Below are positions 26,332 to 34,700 of a stretch of DNA of 64,000 nt, in pieces. This DNA is from CAZDDB01 sp963843285 (GTDB lineage: Bacteria; Acidobacteriota; HRBIN11; JAKEFK01). Positions within the stretch are counted from its first letter, which is position 1. Every line of letters starts with the position of its first letter. The notes beneath the pieces were generated by a model. That model was not told the DNA's origin, did no database searches, and saw nothing but the letters and a program-made list of their open reading frames with translations. A program made the translations under genes and the position numbers. Location of the stretch: contig CAWJJO010000010.1 of the NCBI GenBank assembly GCA_963843285.1, forward strand, positions 71,781 to 135,780, written 5' to 3'.

Positions 26332-27312
26332 TTACAGAACGACTTCGCCGTCTGCCGGCATTCCGGGTTTTAGCTGCATCTCAGGGTTTGCGATGTCGAC
26401 TTTGATGCGATACACCAGCTTCACGCGTTCTTTGTCCGTTTGCACAGTCTTGGGTGTGAACTCGCTTTCTGAAGAAATGAATGTGATCTTGCCGTAGTAC
26501 ACTTTTCCGGGAAATGTATCCGTTTTGACGCGGACTGATTGACCGACACGCACCTTGCCAAGATCTGTTTCATCGATGAAAGCGCGAAGCCATACGGTGT
26601 CCAGTTTGCCGACCGTGACTACAGGCGTTCCTGCGGACACATATTCGCCCGCTTCCACATTTTCGGTGAGCACGATTCCATCGAGCGGGGAAGACAGAGT
26701 CGCGTATTGCAGACGTGTTTGGGCAAGCGCCAGCGCTTCTTCGGCGCGACGCACATCGGCGCGCGCCTGTTCGATCTTCTCCACGCGCGGCCCTTTCTGA
26801 ACCAGGGTGAGCGATTTCGTGGCTTCGGCTACTCGCGCGCGTGAAGTCTCATACTCCAGCTTGGCCGATTCCAGCTCGCGGTCGGAAATCACTTCAAGCT
26901 CATGCAGCTTCTTCTGGCGCTCATATTCCTGCTGCCAGCGATCTTCCTCGGATTGAACGCGTGCCAGCGCAGCCTGGGCCTGTCCGATTTCCTCCGGACG
27001 CGAACCAGCGAGCAGTTCATTCAGCGCTGCTTGCGCCGCATCTAACTCCGCGCGCCGGAGATCCACTTCTTGTTTCAAATCCGTGTCGTCCAACTTTGCG
27101 GCGATCTGTTCCTTCTGTACGGTTTTCCCTTCCGATACCAACCGCTCCGCAACACGTCCGGCAATTTTAAACGACAACGCAGCATCGGTAATCTCAATGT
27201 TTCCGGAAACGCGGATGATGCCCACGTCCTTTGGTTTCTGACTGCGAAAGTAATAAAACACACCTCCGCCGATAACGATCAAAAGCAGCACAGGAACGAT
27301 TTTCTTCTTCAT
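26332..27312 (-). CDS. HlyD-family membrane fusion protein (YbhG-like)
   Basis: 326 residues: N-terminal helix (MKKKIVPVLLLIVIGGGVFYYF), biotinyl/lipoyl-like half (VSEGKTVQKEQIAAKLDDTDL), long coiled-coil hairpin (about 70-190, AQAALARVQSEEDRWQQEYER) and a beta-barrel domain (SPLDGIVLTENVEAGEYVSAG). It bridges the inner-membrane ABC unit and TolC. It is the first gene of the exporter operon; GGAGG lies five bases before ATG 27312. Confidence 0.88.
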   Translation of the reverse strand: MKKKIVPVLLLIVIGGGVFYYFRSQKPKDVGIIRVSGNIEITDAALSFKIAGRVAERLVSEGKTVQKEQIAAKLDDTDLKQEVDLRRAELDAAQAALNELLAGSRPEEIGQAQAALARVQSEEDRWQQEYERQKKLHELEVISDRELESAKLEYETSRARVAEATKSLTLVQKGPRVEKIEQARADVRRAEEALALAQTRLQYATLSSPLDGIVLTENVEAGEYVSAGTPVVTVGKLDTVWLRAFIDETDLGKVRVGQSVRVKTDTFPGKVYYGKITFISSESEFTPKTVQTDKERVKLVYRIKVDIANPEMQLKPGMPADGEVVL

Positions 27313-27329
27313 AACGCCTCCCCAGGCGA

Positions 27330-27527
27330 TCACATTTCCAATCGGATGGTTTCGATGATGGCTCTCTTTTGAATATCTTCTGCGAAGAATTTCACGCCGG
27401 CTGCTGCCATTTGTTTCAACAGCTTCTTCGCCAGGTCATCCACAAAAGTGATGTCGGTGAATTCGACATGAATCTCCCGCGATTTATTTTCCTTCCAGCA
27501 ACGTTCGAGTACATCGATCCATCCGTT
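27330..27527 (-). pseudogene. C-terminal fragment of a STAS-like domain gene
   Basis: An open frame of about 65 residues (WIDVLERCWKEN, then HVEFTDITFVDDLAKKLL and QMAAAGVKFFAEDIQ) resembles the C-terminal part of anti-sigma-antagonist/STAS-like proteins that often precede efflux operons in Acidobacteriota. It has no start codon and is cut by a stop at 27528-27530. It ends just before the hlyD start and overlaps the GAF fragment in another frame. Confidence 0.45.
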
Positions 27528-27832
27528 TCAGTTACGATTACAACTTGGCGCGTTAGAATCGCGGCTCCAACCGGAGTCCCTTCGAGCGGCCAAACCGTAC
27601 CTTCCGGATCGACCTTGACATCCTTTGGCGGGTCCAATGCGAATGCGCGAAGCTCGTTCGTTTCCTCAGAGTAGATCGACATGGCGGCGCCGTCGTGCTG
27701 AATAACCGGGCGTAGAGACCTGGAAATCACTTGAAACAACTTGCGAAGATCGAGTGTGGAAGTGACCGCGTTGTTGATCTCGAGAAGCAGCCTGGAACGA
27801 TCCTGCTCAGGGGCGGATTCAACATCGGCCAT
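27416..27832 (-). pseudogene. Truncated GAF-domain protein (FhlA-type regulator N-terminus)
   Basis: 138 residues. From the start through about residue 115 it follows the first GAF domain of FhlA-like activators (LLLEINNAVTSTLDLRKLF, DGAAMSIYSEETNELRAFALD, PLEGTPVGAAILTRQ), then it changes into sequence that is the STAS-like fragment in the wrong frame. No AAA+ or DNA-binding domain follows. A deletion between two genes probably joined them. It may still be expressed as a short peptide but is unlikely to regulate. Confidence 0.6.
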
Positions 27833-27974
27833 GATTCTCCATTCATGCTAACATCGCACAAAAAAAATGTCACTGGATCTTCAAAATAAGTCCGCGCTCC
27901 GCTGGCCATTTTCGCGATGAAATGATATAATCTGCAAACGCAAGTCGTCGTATTTTCTTGGAGTGAGCTAACAA

Positions 27975-29285
27975 ATGTCAAGATGTAAAGTGTGTGGGTT
28001 TGAATTATTGCAAGAAGGCAAAGCGTGTCCCGTCTGCAGTCCTGTGCAAGAAGCGCCGACTATGTTTCAGGAGAGAAACGCCACGGTAGAAATCATTGAA
28101 ACGACGCCAACACCCTCAAGAACGACCGGTGGACGCAACTCGATCCCAAAAGGGCAAGTGATTGAAAAACGCTACCAAATCCAAAGGTTGATCGGCCGCG
28201 GTGGAATGGGGACGGTTTATGAGGTGAAAGACCTGCAGGAAAATCGTATTCTGGCGCTAAAGATATTGAACATGATGGCGTCTGAGGACGATAGCGAGCT
28301 GCGCTTCATGCGCGAATTCGAGATGTTGTCCAAAATCAACCATCCGGCGGTACTCAAGGTTTATGGGTGGGGGCGATATCAGGACCAGCTTTACTTCGTA
28401 TCGGAGTTTGTGTCGGGACGTGATTTGAAGAGTGAGATCAAGACCCGTGGGCCATGGCCTGCGGAGGAAGCCGCGAAACTGGCTGCAGTCGTTGCGGACG
28501 CGCTCTCAGTCGCGCACTCGATGGGCATCGTTCACCGGGATATCAAGCCGCACAACATCATGATTGCGAACGACAACACTGTTCGATTGCTGGATTTTGG
28601 AGTCGCGCGCAAAACAGGCGCCGGGATGGAAACCCTCACCAAAACGGGAATGATTGTCGGCACTCCAGAATATATGTCCCCTGAGCAATTCGGAACGCAC
28701 CGCGTGGATGAGCGTAGCGATATCTATTCGCTGGGGGTGGTACTTTTCGAACTCTTGACCGGACAGACGCCGTTTGGCGGAGAAACTCCGGTAGCCATCG
28801 CATTGAAAGTCATCCAGCAGCCTGCGGTTCCTCCGCAATCCATGAGAAAGGACATCCCGGAATGGGTCGATCGCATCGTTGTAAAGTGCATGGACAAGGA
28901 GCCCAAAAACCGCTATATGAATGCGGCACAGCTAGCAGAAGAGTTGAGGAAACCTTACGCCAAAGCAAGGCCCACCATGCGCCGCCTGCCCAACGGAGAT
29001 TCGGTTGTACTCGATACGAATCAAGATGCCAAATTCGCCTTGATCCTTGGTACGGATAAAGAAAAACCTTACTGGACAATTTCTATGGCCCTCCGCTTTT
29101 CAGAGAATTTCTATAAACTGCAGGAAATTCTTCCTCCCGGAGTGAAGGGCCCGCGCTGGTATTATCACTTTTCAAAATGGCCGGAAGAAGAAATCCTTCG
29201 TGGCTTGATCGATTACGATCAGCATCTTTCAGAACAAACAGCGGCCGGCAAACAATCCTTCTTCAAAAAACTCTTCGCGAGATAG
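27975..29285 (+). CDS. Ser/Thr protein kinase with N-terminal zinc ribbon
   Basis: 436 residues. The N-terminus CKVC...CPVC (residues 4-21) is a zinc ribbon. The kinase domain (about 65-335) has the Gly loop IGRGGMGTVYEV, LALKILN lysine, HRDIKPHN, LLDFGVARK and YMSPEQF. It lacks a membrane helix, so it is cytosolic, unlike the kinase at 11760. The C-terminal ~100 residues (FALILGTDKEKPYWT, GVKGPRWYYHFSKWPEEEI) match no domain I know. TTGGAG precedes the ATG. No partner gene is adjacent. Confidence 0.87.
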   Translation: MSRCKVCGFELLQEGKACPVCSPVQEAPTMFQERNATVEIIETTPTPSRTTGGRNSIPKGQVIEKRYQIQRLIGRGGMGTVYEVKDLQENRILALKILNMMASEDDSELRFMREFEMLSKINHPAVLKVYGWGRYQDQLYFVSEFVSGRDLKSEIKTRGPWPAEEAAKLAAVVADALSVAHSMGIVHRDIKPHNIMIANDNTVRLLDFGVARKTGAGMETLTKTGMIVGTPEYMSPEQFGTHRVDERSDIYSLGVVLFELLTGQTPFGGETPVAIALKVIQQPAVPPQSMRKDIPEWVDRIVVKCMDKEPKNRYMNAAQLAEELRKPYAKARPTMRRLPNGDSVVLDTNQDAKFALILGTDKEKPYWTISMALRFSENFYKLQEILPPGVKGPRWYYHFSKWPEEEILRGLIDYDQHLSEQTAAGKQSFFKKLFAR

Positions 29286-29296
29286 CAGTCCGGTAT

Positions 29297-29375
29297 GCGC
29301 AGGCGTCCCGCCTGCATTATGAGTCGCAGGCTTCCGGCCTGCATGGCCGGCAAGGAGGCCCGCGCTCCACTAGCT
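29297..29375. repeat. Dispersed hairpin repeat cluster
   Basis: GCAGGCGTCCCGCCTGC, GCAGGCTTCCGGCCTGC and GCCGGCAAGGAGGCCCGC follow one another between the convergent kinase and methyltransferase genes. The stems may also stop transcription. Confidence 0.65.
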
Positions 29376-29996
29376 ACGCATCGCTGGATTCACGGCAGCG
29401 CCTTTGTAGAAATACGAGTGCGTGCGCGGTCCAGGGAAGTAGAATTTGTCGATCGATTCCATCTGTAGTGGCGAGGATGTAACCAGTTCTTCAATCCGTC
29501 TATTGAGATGACATCCTCCGGCAAGCCACATTTGCAGACCATCCAGACGGTCCTGCCAGCGCGCGACGCCATCATCCGGAGATCGTCCATGTTCCACGAA
29601 CAGGAATTTGCCACCCGGCTTCAAGACGCGGGCAAACTCCGCGAGTGCCGCGGCCGGGTCGGGAATCGTACAGAGGGTCCAAGTGGTTACAACGCAATCC
29701 ACACTCTGGTCTTCTATGGACAACCTCTGGCCATCCAGGCCTGCAAATTCTATGGGAAAAGAAGCGGCCGCGATTGCAGGTGCAGCAATGTTTCGCGCCA
29801 CTTCGGAAGGCTCTACTGCCAGTACGCGGGATACTGCGGCCGAATAATGCGGAAGATTGAGCCCACTGCCGAAACCAACATCGAGTACCGTGCCTTTCGC
29901 GCGAGCTAACAACTTCGCGCGCAATTCGCGAATCGGGCGCGCATTCAAAGTTAGATGGGTGAGTCTGGGAACGATCTGCTCTGTATAGAAGCCCAT
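29370..29996 (-). CDS. SAM-dependent methyltransferase, class I
   Basis: 208 residues with the Rossmann motif I VLDVGFGSGLNLPHY, acidic motif AVEPSE, motif DCVVTTWTLCTIPDP and motif LKPGGKFLFVEHGRSP. This pattern is typical of METTL7/UbiE-like small-molecule or lipid methyltransferases. The substrate cannot be told. No partner genes. Confidence 0.82.
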   Translation of the reverse strand: MGFYTEQIVPRLTHLTLNARPIRELRAKLLARAKGTVLDVGFGSGLNLPHYSAAVSRVLAVEPSEVARNIAAPAIAAASFPIEFAGLDGQRLSIEDQSVDCVVTTWTLCTIPDPAAALAEFARVLKPGGKFLFVEHGRSPDDGVARWQDRLDGLQMWLAGGCHLNRRIEELVTSSPLQMESIDKFYFPGPRTHSYFYKGAAVNPAMRS

Positions 29997-30038
29997 ACGA
30001 CTGCTTCAGTTTAGCAGCCTTTGTGTGAGGACGGTCAT

Positions 30039-30470
30039 TCAAATGTCAAGAACAACGGTCGCGTTCCAGCCGTCAATCGTTCTCACCAGTTGAAAGTTGT
30101 GAAGCGTGACTGCCTTCACATCCGCGCGTTGCAGATGCCTGTTCGGATCGAGAGTTTCGCCTTCCGCTTTGCCCAGCAAACAATATTTATCGTCGCTTTT
30201 TGAAAGTTCGATGCGTGTGAAACGCAAAAGGAGCTGTTCCGCATCCTTGTAATAGATAAGCTCTTGCAGGGCGTCAAAAAGAAGCATGTCGAGCTCTTCA
30301 TTTTCCAAATCGATGCTGCGAGACTGCCTGAACTGGATACTCTCCAGATTTTCGATCATGACATTCATGAGCGCGTCTCCCGCTGAAATGAACAGCTCCT
30401 GGATGTCTCTTCCAGATGCGTGAAAGGCGATATCTGCGGTTGCCGCTTCGGCCAAAAATTCGTACGGCAT
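30039..30470 (-). CDS. Archease (RtcB activator)
   Basis: 143 residues from the ATG at 30470. It has the archease pattern: N-terminal AATADIAFHASGRDIQELFISAGDAL, ELDMLLFDALQELIYY and KAVTLHNFQL(V) with the metal-binding acidic residues in the first segment and near the C-terminal WNATVVLDI. Archease speeds guanylation and turnover of the RNA ligase RtcB. It begins four bases after the rtcB stop with AAGGG as ribosome-binding site, so both are one operon. Confidence 0.85.
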   Translation of the reverse strand: MPYEFLAEAATADIAFHASGRDIQELFISAGDALMNVMIENLESIQFRQSRSIDLENEELDMLLFDALQELIYYKDAEQLLLRFTRIELSKSDDKYCLLGKAEGETLDPNRHLQRADVKAVTLHNFQLVRTIDGWNATVVLDI

Positions 30471-30474
30471 CTTT

Positions 30475-31938
30475 TTAGCCCTTGATATTTCCAAGCGGCG
30501 TGAATCGTGCGACCGGTTTGCACAACCCGGCTTGGTCGGCAGCCCGAATTACCTGGTCAATGTCTTTGTAGGCTCCTCCCGCTTCTTCAGCGAGACCGGA
30601 CCAGGAAGTAGTGCGGATGTATATGCCGCGATTTTCCATCTCGCTTTGCAACTGCTTTCCTCTCCATAGCTTGCGCGCTTTCGTTCGGCTCATCGTTCGA
30701 CCGCTTCCATGAGCTGTGCTGAAGAAAGCAGGCGCCGCTCCAGTACCCCACCGAGCAGATAGGAGCCGGTTTCCATGCTGCCGCCGATAATCACGGGCTG
30801 ACCGATCTTTTGATATCGTGCCGGCAGTTCCATTCTGCTCCTGGCCCGAACGCCCGTGTGGCGCCTTTGCGATGCACCAGTAGATTCCTCTTCTGCGCCG
30901 TCGACCACATGTTCCTCCAGCTTTGCGGTGTTATGGGCCACGTCATAAACCATGCGCAAGCCGAGATCTTCAGCAGGACGCCCGAACACCGACGAAAACA
31001 CTTCGCGAATGCGGTGCAGGATTACCTGCCGGTTGGCGAACGACATGTTCAGTCGCGCATTTCATTGCCGTAAAGTAATCGCGGCCTTCGGAAGAATAGA
31101 ACGGCGCGCAGGCGAGTTCTCGGTCAAGAATCTTGATGCCGTATTTCGGCTCCATCACTTTCAGGAAGGCTTCAGATAGTCGGTGGCGACTTGGTGGCCG
31201 AAGCCGCGGCTTCCGCAGTGAAACATGACGACGACCTGGTTTGGAATCGAATCCCATAGTGCTCGGCGCGATTTCCGGTTCCATGATGTTCTCTTCTTTC
31301 GCCACTTGCACTTCCAGGTAGTGATTGCCGGAACCCAGCGTGCCAATCTGGTTGTAGCCGCGATCGATTGCTCTCTCACTGATTTTCGATGAGTCGGCGC
31401 CTGCGATGCAACCGCACTCTTCGGTGAATTCCAGATCTTCATCCCAGCCATAACCGCGCTCGACGCACCAGCGCGCGCCTTGCTCCGACCACTTCTCGGA
31501 ATTCGTGCTTTGGAGATTTTCAGAAAGCCTGTGCTCCCACACCCGCCGGCACCCGTTCGAAAAGTCTGTCGACCAGCTGCTTCAGGACCGGCGTGGATCG
31601 ATTCTTAAGTCAGGTTGGTAGTCACCAGTCGCATTCCGCAATTGATGTCGAAACCGATTCCGCCAGGCGAGATCACTCCGCCTTTTCGAGATCCATGGCG
31701 GCAACACCACCGATCGGGAATCCATAACCGAAGTGGCCATCCGGCATGCACATCGCATAGCGAGTGATGCCGGGAAGAGTGGCGACGTTGGTGACTTGAT
31801 CGTAAACGGCATCATCCGATCTTCGGATGATCTTCTCGGTTCCGTAGATGCGGGCAGGCACCCGCATTCCTGTTTGTAGCTCTCAGGAATCTCCCAGAGC
31901 GTCTCCGAAATTCGCTCCATTGGCACGGTCGATATCAT
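30475..31938 (-). pseudogene. rtcB: RNA ligase RtcB, coding sequence split by about ten frameshifts
   Basis: Read across frames the conserved RtcB chain is nearly complete: ATG 31938 MISTVPMERISETLWEIP, then MCMPDGHFGYGFPIGGVAAMD, GGIGFDINCGMRLVTTNLT, LVDRLFERVPAGVGA, ARWCVERGYGWDEDLEFTE, QIGTLGSGNHYLEVQ, MFHCGSRGFGHQVATDYL, FANRQVILHRIREVF, LRMVYDVAHNTAKLEEH, VHRKGATRAFGPG, TGAAPAFFSTAHGSGRTMSR and the C-terminal ARFTPLGNIKG. GSGNH and the guanylation-site HGSGR are present. RtcB joins RNA 2',3'-cyclic phosphate or 3'-phosphate to 5'-OH. Shifts lie near 31860, 31678, 31610, 31540, 31255, 31170, 31050, 30895, 30830 and 30750. As drawn it cannot be translated, but so little residue loss argues for clustered indel errors. 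Confidence 0.75.
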
Positions 31939-31967
31939 GTATTCTCCATTGTATCGCGGAGCGGAGC

Positions 31968-31984
31968 GCAGGCTTCCAGCCTGC
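31968..31984. repeat. Dispersed hairpin repeat between groEL and rtcB
   Basis: GCAGGCTTCCAGCCTGC in the 67-base gap between the groEL stop and the rtcB start. It could modulate the amount of rtcB message relative to groEL. Confidence 0.6.
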
Positions 31985-32005
31985 CGGGCGGACGTCAGCG
32001 CACCA

Positions 32006-33625
32006 CTACATTCCTTCCATCGGCGCCATTTGTTCCGGCTTTGGTTCTTCGATCTCCGTCAGGGTAGCCTCAGCGAGAAGCAGGGTCCCGGCGACCGATA
32101 CGGCATTTTCCAGAGCTACGCGAACAACTTTTGTTGGATCGATAATTCCCGCTTCAACCAGATCCACATACAACCCGGTTGCCGCGTCCAAACCCAGATT
32201 CCCTTTGCCCCCCCGCATACGTTCGATTACGACGCCGCCATCGAGCGCCGAGTTCTCGGCGATCTGACGAGCTGGAATCTCCAGCGCCTTTCTCAGAATG
32301 AGAACGCCGGTTTGTTGATCCCCTTTATATTTCGCCGCTTCTCGCTCAACAGCTTCAATGCTTCGAACCAGTGCCAGTCCGCCGCCAGGTACGATCCCTT
32401 CAGCCATCGCGGCCTTAGTGGCGCTGATCGCATCATCGAAGGCTTCTTTACGGCTCTTCATCTCTGTTTCGGATGGAGCGCCCACATGGATCAGCGCTAC
32501 ACCTCCGGTCAGCTTTGCCAGGCGCTCTTGCAGTTTTTCACGATCGTAATCGGACTTGGTCTCTTCCATCTGTTTTCGAATTTCCGCCGCCCGGCCATCA
32601 ATCGCTTCTTTTTTTCCGCCGCCTCCCACAATGGTCGTGGTGTCTTTATTTACAATGACGCGTTTCGCTTTTCCAAGTTCGTTCAGCGTGAGCTTCTCCA
32701 GCTTCACTCCGAGTTCCTCCGCGATGAATTGTCCGCCGACCAGAATCGAAATGTCCTTCATGATTTCCTTTCTTCGATCACCGAATCCGGGAGCTTTCAC
32801 GGCGACAGAAGTCAACGTGCCGCGAAGCCTGTTTACAACCAGCGTTGCAAGCGCATCTTGCTCGATATCTTCCGCAATTAAAACCAGAGGCTGATGGGTC
32901 TGTACAATTTGTTCGAGCAAAGGAAGAAGATCTTTGATATTGCTGATCTTTTTTTCGTACAGAAGGATCAAGGGATCATCGATTACGACTTCCATCTTTT
33001 GCGGATCGGTTACGAAGTATGGAGAGAGGTAGCCGCGATCGAATTGCATGCCTTCGACAACGTTCAGCGAAGTCTCCGTGCCTTTCGCTTCTTCAACGGA
33101 AATAGCGCCTTCGGGTCCGACCCGTTCGGTAGCTTCCGCAATCATCTCACCGATGGAAGGATCGTTGTGCGCCGAAATTGTGCCAACCTGAGCCCGTTCC
33201 TTGCGGCTTAAAACCGGCCTGGAAATTGAACGGAGCGACTCGACAACCGCACGGAGTCCTGCATCCATTCCTCGTTTCAAATCGATTGCGCTGGCTCCAG
33301 CTGCAACATTTCTAAGCCCTTCGCTATACATCGCATAGGCCAGGATTGTGGATGTGGTGGTTCCGTCTCCAACGACGTCACCAGTTCTCTCTGCGGCTTG
33401 CCGCATCATCTGAGCGCCAAGGTTTTCCTCCGGGTCTTTGAGCTCGATCTGTTTTGCGATTGTCACCCCATCATTGCAAACGGTCGGAGCCCCCCACTTT
33501 TTCCCGATCAGCACGCATTTCGATTTGGGGCCCAGCGTCACTCGCACTGCATCTGCCAGCGCTGAAGCGCCGCGCATCACTTTTTCCCGGGCTTCTGAGC
33601 GAAAGAGAATTTTCTTATAAGACAT
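32006..33625 (-). CDS. groL: Chaperonin GroEL (Hsp60)
   Basis: 539 residues, the usual size. ATP-binding VTLGPKSKCVLIGK and GDGTTTSTIL, GGGGKKEAIDGR-like hinge, and the equatorial C-terminus GIIDPTKVVRVALENAVSVAGTLLLAEA are all present. The C-terminus is EQMAPMEGM rather than the Gly-Met repeat tail. No groES lies next to it, so this is probably an additional, specialised copy. The start at 33625 has an AAGGGG site upstream; a sigma-54-like promoter lies 50-65 bases before it. rtcB and archease follow on the same strand, suggesting one stress operon. Confidence 0.93.
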   Translation of the reverse strand: MSYKKILFRSEAREKVMRGASALADAVRVTLGPKSKCVLIGKKWGAPTVCNDGVTIAKQIELKDPEENLGAQMMRQAAERTGDVVGDGTTTSTILAYAMYSEGLRNVAAGASAIDLKRGMDAGLRAVVESLRSISRPVLSRKERAQVGTISAHNDPSIGEMIAEATERVGPEGAISVEEAKGTETSLNVVEGMQFDRGYLSPYFVTDPQKMEVVIDDPLILLYEKKISNIKDLLPLLEQIVQTHQPLVLIAEDIEQDALATLVVNRLRGTLTSVAVKAPGFGDRRKEIMKDISILVGGQFIAEELGVKLEKLTLNELGKAKRVIVNKDTTTIVGGGGKKEAIDGRAAEIRKQMEETKSDYDREKLQERLAKLTGGVALIHVGAPSETEMKSRKEAFDDAISATKAAMAEGIVPGGGLALVRSIEAVEREAAKYKGDQQTGVLILRKALEIPARQIAENSALDGGVVIERMRGGKGNLGLDAATGLYVDLVEAGIIDPTKVVRVALENAVSVAGTLLLAEATLTEIEEPKPEQMAPMEGM

Positions 33626-33675
33626 ACAACACCCCTTGAATTCAGATGTCACCATCCGATTCCTCTCAATACCTC

Positions 33676-33691
33676 AGCAATTTTGGGACCA
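33676..33691 (-). promoter_or_regulatory. Sigma-54-like promoter of groEL-rtcB-archease
   Basis: On the minus strand TGGTCC-CAAAA-TTGCT has GG and GC ten bases apart. The predicted transcription start near 33665 leaves a leader of about 40 bases with the AAGGGG site. The -24 half is weaker than consensus. Confidence 0.5.
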
Positions 33692-33982
33692 GGGGTCTTG
33701 TTTCCATTTGTTGTTGTTCGACAAAGAAATAAGCAGGAGTGCGCTAGTAATGACTCCTCCCCCTTATGTCTCGATATTTTCCCAACCCCCCACTAACTCC
33801 CCCTTCATAAGGGGTGAGAATTCACTATCCAAACTTGTGACAGCGCACTTGTTTCAACCCGGTCATCTTTCGACATTTTGTTCAAACGTCTGACAGATTG
33901 TGCGCGAGGTCTTGAGATGGGAGAAGGGCCGAAATGCGAGCCGGGGCGACCTGATTCGGATCAGATTTCGCGTAAAACGAGG
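33692..33982. other. Divergent control region between the groEL and CBS promoters
   Basis: No gene is apparent. AGTGCGCT (33738-33745) and its inverse AGCGCACT (33842-33849), with a further GTGCGC at 33900-33905 next to TGACAG, could be shared enhancer-binding sites. A CCTCC-type repeat occupies 33764-33826. Confidence 0.4.
33764..33826. repeat. CCTCC-TTAT-GGAGG type dispersed repeat
   Basis: CTCCCCCTTATG...AACCCCCCACTAACTCCCCCTTCATAAGG. It shares CCTTATG and CCTTCATAAGG hairpin halves and the spacing CCCAACC with the copy inside the ABC fusion gene. Confidence 0.55.
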
Positions 33983-33998
33983 TGGTATAGAGCTTGCA
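33983..33998 (+). promoter_or_regulatory. Sigma-54-like promoter of the CBS gene
   Basis: TGGTAT-AGAGC-TTGCA, with GG and GC at the required ten-base distance. It lies about 107 bases before the ATG at 34105. Confidence 0.5.
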
Positions 33999-34104
33999 GC
34001 TTTCTTTTGTGAATCAGGCAGGGGATCTGTCGATAAACTGCCTTTGTCCGCAAACAATCATTCCTTGTTTGGTTCAAGAAGTAGAACTTAGGAGGAAAAA
34101 GACA

Positions 34105-34578
34105 ATGAAGATTTCAGAATTAATGATTCGTGACGTGGAGAGCTGCAGTCCACGCGATAGTCTTGAAACTGCGGCAGGGAAGTTGTGGAATCGAGACATT
34201 GGCTGCCTGCCTGTCGTGAACACGGGAGAAGAAGTAATCGGAATGATTACCGATCGCGACATCTGTATGGCGGCTTACACACAGGGCAAACCGTTGAACG
34301 AGATTGCGATCTCCATCGCGATGTCGCCCGACGTGTTTTTCACTGTTCCGGAAGCCACCATCGTAGAAGCCGAAAAGACGATGCGGTTGCACCAGGTACG
34401 ACGTCTTCCGGTTTTGAATGCGGAAAAGAAGCTGGTCGGTATCGTGTCGCTGAACGATCTCGCGCGAGAAGCAGAACGAGAAGTCGGGCGCAAAAACGGC
34501 GAGATCAGCTCTAAGGAAATCATGGACACACTCGCTGCGGTATGCGAGCCGCGCGCAATTCAGGTTCAAGTGCATTGA
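34105..34578 (+). CDS. Two-CBS-domain regulatory protein
   Basis: 157 residues, two CBS domains: about 7-60 (MIRDVESCSPRDSLETAAGKLW, LPVVNTGEEVIGMITDRDI) and about 72-125 (VFFTVPEATIVEAEKTM, LPVLNAEKKLVGIVSLNDLA). Such stand-alone proteins bind adenine nucleotides as energy sensors. The start at 34105 follows TAGGAGG. It is divergent from groEL and has its own sigma-54-like promoter, suggesting a role in the same stress response. Confidence 0.88.
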   Translation: MKISELMIRDVESCSPRDSLETAAGKLWNRDIGCLPVVNTGEEVIGMITDRDICMAAYTQGKPLNEIAISIAMSPDVFFTVPEATIVEAEKTMRLHQVRRLPVLNAEKKLVGIVSLNDLAREAEREVGRKNGEISSKEIMDTLAAVCEPRAIQVQVH

Positions 34579-34582
34579 TTCA

Positions 34583-34685
34583 CATGGAGCGCAGGCGTCT
34601 CGCCTGCATTGGAGCGCAGGCTTCCCGCCTGCATTACGGGTAGCAGGCATCTTGCCTGCTCGACGGCCTGGAAGCCCGCGCTCCA
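34583..34685. repeat. Dispersed hairpin repeat cluster (four units)
   Basis: GCAGGCGTCTCGCCTGC, GCAGGCTTCCCGCCTGC, GCAGGCATCTTGCCTGC and GGCCTGGAAGCCCGCGCTCC in a row between the CBS and LbH genes: four hairpins of the same family with different stems. Confidence 0.7.
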
Positions 34686-34700
34686 GCCAGGAAGACACAG

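Noticed and set aside
30475..31938. Programmed frameshifting in rtcB
   Set aside because: About ten shifts of both signs without slippery-sequence context; errors or recent mutations explain them better.
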